Source: Hyperoplus lanceolatus (lineage: Eukaryota > Chordata > Actinopteri > Uranoscopiformes > Ammodytidae). Taken from it: 64,000 bases of DNA. This document shows, piece by piece, positions 1 to 13,800 of this stretch. Below the pieces are notes generated by a model. That model saw nothing but the letters and a program-made list of their open reading frames with translations, had not been told where the DNA came from and ran no database searches. The DNA lies in contig CM049414.1 of assembly GCA_026929865.2 (NCBI GenBank), forward strand, positions 6,515,501 through 6,579,500, written 5' to 3'. Both the position numbers and the translations under genes were made by a program. Every line of letters starts with the position of its first letter. Within the stretch, counting starts at the first letter, position 1.

Positions 1-145
1 CTGTTGGACAGTATTTGTCATACACTTAAAGGAGTGTACTATCACAATGGAAAGTCCCTGAATCCTTTTACCTTGATTTATTACAAATATGTGATATATG
101 TTGATGTTTTAACCCTTATTTTTTCTGTATTCCCTTACTATACAG

Positions 146-3100
146 AAAGGCAATATATTCCTTTATGACCAGAAGAAAATGGATGGTCTACCAACTAGAA
201 ACCGTAATGGTGTGCCTCTGCAAGTGACTGCTGGTCTCTGTTTGTTTTACATGAACCCAGAAAACAAACTGATGCCAATTGCAATACAGGTATTTAACTA
301 ATACATCTATTCAGTGACATTATTTATACCAAATCAAGTAAAATCGAAGGTCATATCATTATACTACATGCCATAGTTTTAAGAAGTCCTGTTATTCTAT
401 TTTACATTCAATTAAATTAGCATTTATCACTTTTCAGTTGCGTCAACAACCTTCTGAGCAGAACCCCATCTTTCTGCCCAATGACCTGGAGACTGACTGG
501 CTGCTTGCCAAGATGTTTATTAAGCATGCAGATGCCTCTGATCACGAAGCAGTCCATCACCTCATGAACAATCACTTCCTCGGAGAAGTCTGTACTGTGG
601 CCACCCTCCGCTGTTTGCCTACGATTCATCCTCTCTACAAGGTACAGAGGAGGAACAAATTAGGGAACAAATTACACTTAGTACTGGTGAACCTTTTTCC
701 AATTCATGGTTCTGAGGTCACTGGTAGAACAGGTTAGGTTATTAGGAAATTAAGATTATTATTTATTTAAATTAAATTATTAATAGTGCAAGTCCCTTCA
801 GTTCTTCCGCTAATTCAAGATGTTGAGCCAATTGTATAAGATTGCAAATTGTTGAAGGAATTCAGACTTCCCTCTCCGATCTTTTATAGACATGTCTATG
901 AGAGGTAGCACATTAAGAAGCATCACACATAAGTTATTTTCACTATTAAGCCATTGCACATTTGTATGATGTTAATAGTACAGACTAAAGATAGATTTGT
1001 GAGTCCAACCCCACTATTCTGTTCACAGCTATAATGGTACATCCTAAAATGTATCTTTACAAAATGAAACAATATCTATTGTCTTCCAATGGTAACACTT
1101 TACAATAAGGTACACAAGAAAGAGTAGTTAACCTTCCAAAAAAGAGTAGTTACTCTTTAGTAACTACTCATTTTAGGAAGTTTAACTACTCTTTTTAAAA
1201 GAGTAACTACTCTTTTAAAAAGGGTAACTACTCTTTTTAAAAGGGTAACTACTCTTTTTTGGAAGAATAACTACTCTTTGTTGTGTACCTTATTGTAAAG
1301 TGTTACCCTTCCATTTATGGTGATGCCCCTGAAATTGATGTTATGGTGATGAAAGATGTAATGGGGCAAAGAGGGGAGGACACACAGAGAACCAACCACG
1401 GGGTCTGATTATGCATGAATATATATTAAACATGTTAGAAATTAGGAATATTGTATCAACCAGGGTTTATTCTTGCAAGAGAAGGAAACAATTTTGAGTT
1501 TTGTTTGGTTTCGGCATCTTTTGACTTTTAATCTTCTCTCCTCTATCTGAACAGTTACTGATCCCACACTTCCGCTACACTCTTTACATAAACAATGTGG
1601 CCCGCAAAGATCTTCTTGGACCTGGCGGGGCTTTGAGAATAGTATGGCTGTTTAACATTCATATTTCTGACTATTCAGATTATTCCAGTTACATTGCATC
1701 ATTATAAAAGTAACTTAGATTGTTTTTAAACATTTGTGTATTATCTATTAATCATTAGAGTTCACTCGGATATGAGGGGATGGTGGAGCTCATGAGAAGG
1801 TCTCACTCTGAAACGACCTACAGCTCCCTCTGTCTGCCAGAGAACATCACTGCACGAGGACTGGATACTATTCCCAACTTCTACTACAGAGATGATGGCC
1901 TGAGACTGTGGAACATCATCAACAGGTTTCTATTAACAGTTGTGGAGGAATTATTCAGATACTTTGTCCTTGATTCAAGACTTATCATATTTTTTATTTC
2001 AGCCCTGTCTTCTTTAAGATACAAATGTAGTAATTCAAAATCTAAAATTATTATTAATTTAATTAAATAAATATTTTTTGTACACCAGCTTTGTGAAAGC
2101 AATGGTGGAGTACTTTTATCCCTCAGACAGTGAGGTCCGTAAGGACACTGAGCTGCAGGAATGGATCAGTGAGATATTCACACATGGCTTTTTGGGAAAC
2201 AAGGCATCAGGTAACCATTAACCCATGTTCTTCTGAAATATATTAAAACAATCTGCATGTATAAATGACGGAAATGCTGATAATTGACAATGAGAACAAT
2301 CTGCTATGAACAGGGTTTCCAGCAGCTTTTAATACTGTGGAGGAACTGATCAAGTTCATCACCATGGTGATCTTCACAGTGAGTGTTCAACATGCTGCAG
2401 GCAATAACGGACAGGTGAGGCAAGACAATGGAATACATATTGGTGTTTCTTCAAGTATTAACTTTGTTTTAACATAACAAATGTATAGAACATGGAGCAA
2501 GAATGCATTACATTGCAAAGTGCAAAGGTTGCATGTCTAACAGGTTTACATTTTGTTATCTGTATTGTTGAACAATGAATCCAGATAGTTACATTTTCCA
2601 TCAAAGTTATGGCCCGGAACACAAAATATATAATAAAACATATATAAACAAAATAAATATATATTAAAGCTTCTTTCCTTATTTAGTTTGACTACTACTC
2701 CTGGGCGCCCAACGGCACATTCCTGCTGTGCAAAAATCCTCCAACCACTAAGGGGCAGTCAAGCATGCAGACAATTTTGGAGACCCTTCCAAATGTTGGA
2801 GAGACAGTCAAACTGGTAGCTTTAGCTTGGACGTTCTCAGACGACTACATTGACATGGTAAGTTTGGTGTGAACACACAGAACGGAAGCTGGTTATAACT
2901 AATCCACTTTTTTTTATATTGCTTTAAAAATTGTAACTAAGCAAAATACAGTGTCAGTCTGATGTATGGTTTCATTTTGTCACTTGCAGATCTACTTGGG
3001 TTCATACCCTGAAGAACGATTCAATGAGCCTGCCACTAAGCAGTTGATGGAGGAATTTAAAGCAAAGTTGTGCTGCCTCAGTGAAGCAATTACAACAAGA

Positions 3101-3169
3101 AACTCCTCGCTTGAAGTACCCTACCCATATCTGAATCCTACTCAGATAGAGAACAGTGTAACTATCTAA
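146..3169 (+). CDS. Lipoxygenase, ALOXE3-like (3' eight exons, 5'-partial)
   Basis: Non-haem iron lipoxygenase acting on polyunsaturated fatty acids or their hydroperoxides; the gene starts left of the window. Exons read from GT-AG sites and an unbroken frame: 146-289, 438-641, 1555-1641, 1759-1925, 2089-2210, 2314-2414, 2687-2857, 2990-3169, giving 391 residues of the catalytic domain. Iron ligands are visible: the paired histidines in HHLMNNHFLGEV (exon 2), the His and Asn of QHAAGNNGQ (exon 6), and the C-terminal isoleucine of IENSVTI followed by TAA. YYRDDGLRLW, YPSDSEV, LGNKASGFP and NPPTTKG resemble what I recall of ALOXE3, whose mammalian member works mainly as a hydroperoxide isomerase in skin barrier lipid metabolism; assignment to ALOXE3 rather than another fish ALOX is inference. 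No stop or frameshift is seen, so the gene looks functional. The laforin gene follows on the same strand after 1.7 kb. Confidence 0.9.
1091..1307. mobile_element. 217-bp MITE in lipoxygenase intron 2
   Basis: Terminal inverted repeats: starts GGTAACACTTTACAATAAGG and ends with its reverse complement. Flanked by 8-bp near-identical direct repeats (cttccaat at 1083-1090, cttccatt at 1308-1315), which suggests a hAT-type target duplication. The interior is a run of alternating sense and antisense copies of an AGAGTAGTTACTC-like unit, so the whole element can fold on itself. No coding capacity. The superfamily is inferred only from the 8-bp duplication. Confidence 0.75.
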
Positions 3170-4840
3170 GAAAGTCTGAGGGAGCCTGTCTGCATTAGAC
3201 TGTTACATTCAAGCAGTTTCAACACATTTCTGGCATAATTATGATAGGTGTATTGTGCTTTGAAATGAGTAAATACAAGGTATACAAGATAGATGTTGGA
3301 GAAAGTAGGGCAATGCATTTTGGGGCAAGAGGAGTATATTCTATATACAGTATATGTAGGGCTATATTTAAATGATAAGCAAGGGAAATAAGACATTTCT
3401 TAAACATTACTTTTGCCTTACTTGGCTAAAGCAGTCACTGAAATGTTAATTTAAATCTTAAATCTTAATTTGAAAGTTCACTGTAATAGTGTTGTGCAAC
3501 TGGTTTGTGTAATTCAGTTGTGTGTTTGTTTTTCATTCTTCTTTAAATATCATTACTTTTGAAAGAAGAACTATTTGTTTAACCAGTAGGCTATCAGACA
3601 GAGTTCTGGCTCAGAAATAAAGCAAATACATTTAACTTGAGGTTTTCTTTCAGTACAGACTGGATTTTTTTCTTTTCCTGTAAAGTGTTGAGAGCATAAG
3701 GACAGAAATGATTTAGAGAAAGCTGCTGCGTCTTTATACGTGTCAGAGGGTTTTTATTGTATTATGTAAAAGTGAAATGCGTGAATTCTTACAAAAATCT
3801 TAATAAAGGTGGAATTATGTGTATAAATACATTGGTGTCAACTGTCTCTTATTTCAGTTTTCAATTTTACTTTAACCTCAGTGCACTTACTTGTACAGTC
3901 CTTTTATTATCCCATCAACTGATCCTGGGCCACTCGAAAGTCTTCATTACAGCAGAAATAATTTGGGAAAGATTAAAAAGTACATCATGCCCACAATCTA
4001 TCAGGCAAAATCACCAAATGATTTAAGCAGAAATACTACAACCACTAAGCTGGAGTTTGCAGTGGTTCAGTGTTAACCTACAATGTTTCAGGCAAGTTAG
4101 CATCCTCCCTACCACACGTTTACGTTCCCTGTTCTGTCACTCCCATTGCATCTGCTGCTTCTGCAGAAGCCTCTCTAATTCTAAGTTTAAAAACATTTTT
4201 TGTAATTTGTGAAGGGCAAGTGGTGGAAGAAACTACTCAGATCCTTAACTTAAGTTAAAGAAATGTTAAGCAGGTCAGCAATTTAAACAAAATATTACAA
4301 ATAATTACAAGTCCTGTATTTTAAATCCTATTTAAAATAAAGTGGGAAATATTATGAATAAAAAGTACATTAAATAATAAAACCAAAGGAAGCCTATTCA
4401 TTAGACAAAAAAACCCTCCTTTCATGAAGGTTATGATGTACTTTTTTTTAATTCAATTGTTTTAGTAATAAATTGAGTCAAGGATTCTGTATTTTTTTTA
4501 AGTGATTTAAATAAACTTGGACAAAAGAAAGAAACACCAGTCAGTCAAATGCATTCCAACAACACCATATTCTGATCACATAAATGTTAAAATTTTATTT
4601 TGGTTACAAATCGTGAAAGTATTAACATCATTTTAAATTATGGTGCCCAGTTAAGGTGGCAGAGTGGGACATCACCGTTTCCACGACCTCTTTGAATCAA
4701 GTAACACCAACCAGTGAAGATCGACTATTTTTAGACTACCAATGCAGACTATGTGCTCCACGGATTTAATTCAAGATCTTTAAAACAGGCTACAATAAAA
4801 CAACAAATAAAATATAAAGACATAGGCCTATCATTAAATC
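3170..4840 (+). other. Lipoxygenase 3' UTR and spacer to epm2a
   Basis: AT-rich sequence with no supported ORF. AATAAA signals at 3616-3621 and 3802-3807 are candidate polyadenylation signals for the lipoxygenase transcript. The last few hundred bases before 4841 should hold the epm2a promoter and 5' UTR; I see no TATA box or CpG-rich block that would fix a transcription start. Confidence 0.5.
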
Positions 4841-7800
4841 ATGGCTGCGACAGTGTTATTCAGGTTCGGTGTAATTCTCACTCCGGAGTCATCGGATGTA
4901 GAGGTCTACGTTTTGGGATCGCGTGAGGAAATGGGCCACTGGGACCCGAACAGAGCGGTTCAAATGAAAGCCACACAGAAGCTCCCCTCACCAAATGAAC
5001 CGTGTCTGTGGATCGGCGATGTGCAGCTGGCGGAACCGTTCAAAGACATGCTGTGGTTTAAGTTCGTCAAGAAAGTCAGCGGCAGTTACATCTGGGAAGG
5101 TACATATCAATTCTTCGATATTAAACATGAGGATAAGCCGCGTGCAAAACGTATATTGCTTTAACCACAGACACTATGGCGTTAACGACGTCACGCATTC
5201 TCAATGTTATTCCCAACGTAGCAAGGCAAAATCATGGGCGTGTTATAAGAGCAAAATAGGAATACAACTGCGCCATGTTTGGCTCATACTATGTAAAGTA
5301 TCCTTATAGCCACATGATGGCGGTAATGTGACATCATGTGTTGTGTATTAACTGTTCACTGGCTGATGGATTTAAACCATAGATAGTATAATACATTTAA
5401 GATTTAAACGTAGCCTAACTGTACACTCAAATATAGTATGTTTTAATCAGTGGCGGAAGATAGGCGCAGACTGTGGTAGCCTAGTAGGCCAACAGCCTAG
5501 GGTAAGAGCAGCAATACCGCAGTTAAGAAGGCCTATATAGCATGAATATTTCAAAAGTACAAAAATGTTATTATCTTGCCTACATAGTCTATTTAATATC
5601 AGAGGTAAAATGTCTCAAATGGCCCCTTTGTTATATGTATTTTTATTATTATATTGTATTACTGGAATGTAAATATTAACATGTTAGCATGTATCTTATT
5701 GCTGTTGATGGTTGAGTTGGAGCTAATTTAAACTACTTTATGCTATAGGGTTGTGAATAACGATGCATCATAATTTATCAATTGAATGTAGCCTATTATT
5801 TCTGCTCAATTAATATGTGTAACTATTTTAATGTACCAGATGGATGTAGTGGATTGAAAATATTCTATTTGGGTTTTTGTGTTGACAAAGTATTAGGTAG
5901 CAGATAGTGGAAACACTTAAGCAGTGTTGGGCAAGTTACTTCAAAAGCGTAATGCGGTATTTATTACTTATTACTGGCATTTCAAAGTAGTTAGTTACAT
6001 TACAATATTACTGTCTTTGAATTGTAAGGCATTACACTACTTTTACATTACTTTTGCATTACTTTCACCAAAATAACATGAAATATGGATTTGGTGTTCT
6101 CAATACATCTTCTTGTGTTCAATGCAGCTCATTACACAGCAGGAGGTGAAATGGTATGGCATAATGACTGAGCTAGGCTTAAGGCTAACACAAGTAGGCC
6201 TATGCTATATAATATAATGGTCACAGTTATGGCTCATGGTGCAATACATTTTATAATAGAAATACTGTATCTTTAGGTATTTATTTAGCCTATATTAATA
6301 TCAATAGAGCTAGAGCCTACTGCTGTAGATTGAAAAAGTAAATTGAGCCTCAAAGATTTGTTTCTTGCGTTCTGGCGACTTAAAAGCACAAACAAGTTGT
6401 TCACATCATCATCAACTTTTGCCTTTTTTAGTTGTTCCAAAGAATCTGCCTTATCATCTTGCCATCTAATCTAAATGATAACAGCCCATTATGTTTGTTT
6501 ATCGTCTCTCTTGTGTGACATTTTATAATAACAATAGTAGCCTTAATATATCTCCTTTGCTAATTCAAAGCATCCACTCATTATGTTGGGAGTCGACGTG
6601 TGTGTCAGAGGCATGAATCGACAAAGCGATCAACTCTTATTGTGACTTTTTTGCTGCAGCACTTGTAGTGCTGAGGAGAGCTTGCCAACTGCGCTGTCCT
6701 TTACGCACCATCATTGCCGCCGTTATGTTAAGATTTCATAATTTGCATCAAAGCAAACCCTTTAGGCGCCGGGTTTTATTTTTAAAAATACTAGATTTTG
6801 ACACTTAAATTTCAGAAGGCTCTGGATTGAAAGTGGTTTGAGATAGAGACAAAGTGTAAATGAGACAAATATTGAGAATGACCTAAAGTTTATCTGGGGA
6901 GTAAATTTTCTCATCTAATTAGCATATTATGACGTCATATGGTGTATGTTGTATTATGTAATTTCCATGAAATACCTTTTAAAGAGAGTTGAACTTATGT
7001 AATCAGATTCACCCCCTCCATCCATTTGTAATGATGTCCACTTTGTTGTAAGCCAACAGTTGCAAACTAGAACTACACCACAAAACTCATGTAAACAGTA
7101 GGCGTTTTTTATGATTTTTTTTAACCCACCACCATTTTTGTTTCCTATTTTCTTCTATTCTGCATTATTACTATTATCATCATTATTATCATTATAATAT
7201 ATATAGTGCTGCGTCGCATGGCTGCACCACTGCTGCGCATGGACGCACCGTGACCGGGGCCGTAGAAAGAGTGAACACCAACTCCCTACTCGTCAACTTT
7301 TTGCTTGCCATATCTCTAAATAACTCCTAAATCCAGCAATACCGCTTCAGCATAAATAGCCTCGTGGCACACTATCTCCGATTTCGCACCTAACAACAGC
7401 GCGATTCATTTGCAGCCTGGACGCGAAGGTGTGTCACCTCTCTGCTCTGACAGCAGGCAGGGACTCGCTCCGAGGGGCTGCTCCGAGACTGACCGCCTCC
7501 GAGTGCTCTTAGACGGGGCGTTGAGCACAAAGTGATACGTGCTTTCACGTCAGAGTCTCCAAACACCACAAAAGTTTTCAATAACTTGGGCAGTGAGACG
7601 GAAGCCAGTAGGCTAGCGCATCTTTGGAATCAATTGTAGCAGCAAATCGAGTTTTCTTCTCCTCTAGCAGTAACATTAGCGTGGGTTTTTTTTTCCTCTG
7701 CGAAACTCGCGGTGTTGGCCAATTTGTATAAAAACAACAAACCAGTCAATTTCGGGTTTAAAATGCATTGTAACGCACGTTTCTGAGCTATGTACCGCGT

Positions 7801-10800
7801 TACATATTACCATTTTTTTTGCTGTAATGCCTTACATTACCGCGTTACAGCAAAACGTAATGCATTACAGTAATGCATTACTTCCTGTAACGCGTTACTC
7901 CCAACACTGCACTTAAGGACATTACAAATAGCCTCACCTCCAAAATAATGTACACTGTCTGTTGCACTCCCACACTGGTTATTATTAAACAAGACCATTT
8001 TCGGACCAGACTTTGTTGAAATTGAATGTGAGTATGTTTTAATTAGTGTATAAAAGCTTATAAAGAATGAGTGTGTTATATCCAAAAAGAACCTCCTCTG
8101 AAGCCACCCTGTTGCACTGTTTCTACAGTAGCACAGAACGGACTAACTTAACGGCCTTACGCATTTTTTAAATAAATAACTAAATGCATTTTCACCTCAT
8201 CACTTGATATTGTAGAAAGAATTGAGGCAGTGTTGGCTGATGTCAACTTTAGTTAGTAGCTTCTTGTCGTTGAAGTCCAACGTAGCTTCTGTAAATTCTC
8301 CAAACCGGAGGGGTAGAGATGGAGCATTGCAATCTAGAACCACTAGATGAGACCAAAATAATAATATTTCACACTGTATGTTTAACATAATTTCCTGTTC
8401 AATAATACATTAAATATTTTGTTCCTCAAAGAAAAATATACATGCATTAATTTTCCTATATTTTTTTTTAGAAAAGAAACCTTCAAAGATAAATACACTT
8501 TTTATAAGTACTGTGTGTCTTGTTACATTTGTAAAGGTCCACACAATAATTCCAGTAACATTTGGTGCAAAACACATTATGACGTCCAAAAATCTCCACG
8601 GACTGTTGCTGTATCGTTTGAAATACACATCTCAATAGAGCCTATATGAGCTTTCATGTCAACAGCCTGTAATAGCCAGTGGAAAGGTCAAGTGTGCACA
8701 GTGTAAGCACGTTGTCTGACAATCATCATGTGAAACCACTGCACTGTTGTTAAATATAGTTATATGAAAACACAGCTTTGATGCAAATAACTTGCTTCGA
8801 TGATTTTCACTAATCAAGTTAATTGAGTTCCTTGAAGTAGCATTTCAGCAATAATTGTGTCACTAACATGCAGAGCGCTTGTATTCTCTGTCACCAGGTA
8901 GTGGATCAAGCCATGACAGATGCTGTTCATATGATGAGGGAAACATGGTGGAAGGAGTGCACTGCCACCCAATTGATCACTGGATAGAGGAAACAGGACA
9001 TACAGATGAGATGAAACACACCACCAGCTTTTACTTCAGTGTGGCTGGTCAGAAAGCCATACATTTCTCCAGGTAATACAATACAATTATGTATGATAAT
9101 GCTGTCAAAATTCCCTGAAGCAATTAAAACATGACACACTTGAAGCTAAAAGGTAGTCTCCTGGATTTAGAGGTTAGAGGGGGGCAACATGGGGTGCATT
9201 ATACAGAAGGTCAGTCTTGAGTACTGAATACAAACTGCTAAGGTTACTTCAGCGATAAGTTGGCATCAGAAAAACTATTATCCCCAGGGGTAAATTTTGA
9301 AGAAAACAAGCAGGAGCAACTACTAAAGGCCTGGCGGCATCGACAGTTGCCTATATATTTATATTTTAATGAAACATGAGACCCCTAAAATCCTGCGCTT
9401 TCTCTGTTCTTCCTCTTATCTATTACACTTTTACAGTGTTAAGGTTAAAATGCATAGTTCAAATTGTTGAAATCTAACACATTAATGTGTTCGTAAATAA
9501 CATTAGGAGACCTCCCCCGTGTAAAACAGTGGCTGTTATACAGATTTAACAAAAGCGATATAACTTATGAACTGAATTGAGAAATCCATTTTGAATGGAA
9601 TCTTGACCCCAAGAATCGGAAACGAATTGTTCAACATCTACTGTGCAGTTAAGCGAGTGCAATATAGCCCCATCCGCTCCGATTCTCCGGCCCATCTTTT
9701 GCTATGAATCATTGCCCCTTCTTAATCAAAGTGTTAAAAACAATTACCTTCCTTTTTCAATGGCAACAAATTGTCTCTTATGCCTGCTCACTCCTTTGTT
9801 TTTTAACCTTGCTCTCTCCTGTTTAGTTATGCTATTTGTCACTTGACAAAAAGTAGACCAGTAGCAGTTATACACTGCCCAGCCAAAAAACTAAGCAAAT
9901 AGGCAAGAGCCCTCCATCAGCCATCCATCATTGAGCGAACAAATACATCACACAACATCAAGCATATACTCAATCAATTTGCATGCTTTCTTTTTTTAAG
10001 GCACATACAGTACTCAGTGCCATGGTATACCAGAAAAAAGATCAATGCTATGAGTGAAAGATGGAGGAGAGATGAAGCCGTTTGCTTATTAGTCCTCTGA
10101 TCAGTTGGTAAAAGAGTTTCACAAATAACTTAAATCATTTTTTGCTCAGGATTTAATTTAAATTCTGTGTTCCTACCCAATGCACAAGCCAGCACTGCAG
10201 CCTCTCTCTCTACCAATTTTTTTTGAGTGTGTGTCTGAGCATCTATAATATATTAAAAAAAAGTGTTCTTCTGTACAACTGTAATCCATCATCACATTTC
10301 TCTATTCTGTATCTCAACTTTGCATCCTTTGTTTCTAAATCTCAACGCGGCTCTTGGAAAGACGATCTATACTGATACTTTATGATCTGACAATATCCAC
10401 CTGTACATTATGTTGCAAACTTTGTAGTAGCTTTTATTGCAGGCATATCTCAAACTCAGCATTTAATAACCCATTCCTGTTTATCCCCCAGGGTGCTGCC
10501 ACGTGTTTTGCTGGGCAGCTGCCCTCGAACGGTGGAACATGTGACTATAAAGATGAAGCATGAATTGGGAATTACTGCAGTGATGAACTTCCAGACGGAG
10601 TGGGATGTGGTTAATAACTCTAGTGACTGTAGGCCCAACCCTGGGGAAGCCATGACCCCAGATATCATGATGCAATTGTATAAAGACTGTGGCCTTGTGT
10701 ATGTGTGGATACCCACACCTGACATGAGCACTGAGGGTAAGAAGGATTTTGTGAATAAATTCAGGAGTCATTTCAGTATTTAGTTATCGTCAGAGTGAGA

Positions 10801-13800
10801 GGATAGATACTTGGAGCTGTTTGGGACTCATCTTCCTTGAATTTGGTTCTGCAAATAAAGTACAGTACAGCCATTTGATGTGTCTGGGTCGTCCAGCTAA
10901 AATCCTCTAAATTTACTAACCAACCTTCACTGGGAATGTGTTATTTCACCGTAGGTAGCTAATGGCGCTTTTCCACCGCACATGTAGCTCGACTCGACTC
11001 AACTCGACTCGACTCAACTTGGTTTGGTAGCAGCACGGGTCGTTTTCCACCGCAAATAGTACCTCCTGAACGTGGGCGGGGTTGTCGTAAGGGGCTGAAA
11101 GCCTACTCCGGAGCAAAGTAGCAAAGCAGAAATTACAAGCAGTTGTTGCACTATTAACTGAACCAACCGCCAAAAACACGGATGAAAAATGTTTAAGAAA
11201 TACACCCCTTGTATCTGTTTGCTAAAAGAAGTAGAAGAATATTGCTACGGGCCATTAAAAGGGATGGTTGTTGTCCCGATGTGTGACTCTGCCACACAGT
11301 CAGCTGTAGGGATGCGTCACGTACATCCCTATGCACGTAAACACAGGCATGATAAAGTTGACTGTTTAGTGCTTGTTTCAGGATACATGTTTTCAAATGC
11401 AAGCCGTGTCTCAGCCTGAATATTCTATTGAGGTAATCAGTTCAGTCCGAGGCTTGTAATGTAATCGCTCGCTATCATGTCTGTCCCAGCTGGTTACTAT
11501 TTAGTCTAGCTGCTAGCTACCCTACATGTCTCCTCTCGTATGTTAAAAGTAACTTCCCCAACAACCAACACTGGGTGAGCTTAGCGAATATATGGAGAAA
11601 AATTCGTATCTGTGATGCAAATCAAATGAAAGAAAGCCAGAGTAGGCTGCACGCGGCCTAAATACACTCAAAAGTCCCGGAGAGTTGGGGAGAATAAACA
11701 ACAGAATGAAGCCGGTAGTCTCTGGTCAATCAGAAGCGTCGGCAGACCACTGATTGGCCAGACAATAGTCTCTGGCCAATCAGTGGCCGGCCGTCTGCCG
11801 ACGTCACCTTTTAGCATCGGCTCAGCTCGCTTGGAACCTAGAGCGAGGCGATACCAAAAAAGCAGCCGCTACCAGGTACCAGGTACCATGAAATTGCGGT
11901 GGAAACGCCAAAAATGCGAGTTGAGTCGAGTCGAGTTGAGCTGATACCATGCGGTGGAAAAGCGGCATAATTGAAGGATCAATTTAAATATTTGTAATCA
12001 GCAAAGATGAATACTTTAAGTAACTAGAATGATGGAAGAAGTAAGCAATCAGAGGGGTCTGTAATTAATGAAATTATAGCCAACCATGACCATGAATCAC
12101 CGATCAGTTTCCTTTTAACAAGAATTTAAGAATGGATCATTTTAGTAGTCAGTGCAGTTTATCATGGGCTGTGTCAGTATTCCCAGTTGTGCTTTCACAG
12201 GGAATTTAAACTACCTGATGTATTCTTTGTTGTGATAACATTGTAAGTGAGTGTGTGATAAATTGAATTTTTTAAGAATGTGTAGGAGAGAACGGGGTAA
12301 GTAGGCACACTTTTTACTCTAGTGAGAATTGCTCATCACCTAAACATCTTTCAATAGTCATTCCTACATTAAATTGAAGCTTAAGGTGTTGGCTTGAAAT
12401 GTGTTCCCCTCACTTTTTCTATCTTATTGTAATAAAGAAGAAATTAATCATCAAAGACACCCTTACACATTGTAACAACCAACCCCATCAAGGGGTCGGT
12501 TGTCAAACACTATGGGGTTGTTTGTCACAATGTTATCTTAATGGGAATAATCTTAAAAAGAAGGCAAGAAAGTAGAACTAAATTTGAAAGTTTAATTGCA
12601 TTGTCAAGTTGACAAATAGGCCTACATAACTTACTGTAGCCTTGGCAGCTGGTCTAGTTTGGGATGCACTGGGTTGTTTTGATTTTGTTGCCCTTTTTTC
12701 TTTTGCATGCTAGCTGCCTTTTCCTGCTCTATTCTTTCCTTCTCTGGGGTGTCAGTGAGGATACAGCTTGACACTTGCTTTCGTTATTGGGTTCCTTTTC
12801 TGGCTGCAGCCTTGAGATAACATGTGACAACCAACCCCCCAAAAAATGTGACGACCAACCCCAACTTGAATTTCTTGCTAGCATCAAGGCCAACAACCAT
12901 CTGACAACTAATTAGCTTGCTAACCACAATCTAAACTATAGTTTACCCTTCACACTTTGTATGGGTAACAAATGTTTTGTTATAAACCCATTGTGTAAAA
13001 GCCTAGAAGAAAAATACTGAGGAGCTAAATATTTTCAATTTGACATGAAAAACACAAACAGTCGTCTCACCTCAAATTCAGCAGTCTAACTCCAAGGAAG
13101 ACTATGTAGGTGACCTCTGATCCCAATTCTGGATATTTACATACCAAAATTTCACAGACAGCGCCTTCTGGTTCCGAGATATAACGATTGTGACAACCAA
13201 CCCGTGTGACAAATTACCCCGTTCTCCCCTACATTGGTACTCCTTGAGGCAAACCCCTGCTGACAATCCCCAAGGGTATATTTAGAATTCTTCTCCAAAT
13301 GTGATGCAACATAGTAAATATTTGTGTCAATCTATATTGGTCACATGATGTTAAATCCGGTTATTCTCTTCTTCTATTTAGAAGAGTTATTTTTTCTTAT
13401 TGTGAACATAGATAGTATATAAAATGAATGTAGCATCCGGGTTGACCTCAGTTTTTTCAACTGCATCCAATCGTCCTGGCCTATGCGCGTCGCCAACTTG
13501 TCAGATTTTTACTCCGCCTCATTTCCTCTTACCAAAAAAGGGCATTGATATGACGTCGGGGGTAGGGAAATACGCCCATCTAGCTGACGTATACCTCTGA
13601 GGCGAAGTGAGGGCCAGCGTATTCGTACATTTTAACCTCCAATAGAATAAAAACTAGCGTGGTCCAAAAAAAATCACCCGCCTCAGTGTTGTCATGGAGA
13701 TATGACCTAAACATACAGACTAGAAAGTTATTTTTGGACTAGGCCGTAAATAGGTTTAATAATGCTGTGAAAACGGCCTATTTAACATCGGAGTCAATAA

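Noticed and set aside
1120-1270. CRISPR-like spaced repeats
   Set aside because: Units lie head to head in both orientations, inside a MITE with TIRs and target repeats, in a eukaryotic intron.
10737-10783. Extension of laforin exon 3 beyond 10736
   Set aside because: A clean GT donor at 10737 with matching phase to exon 4 shows this is intronic read-through.
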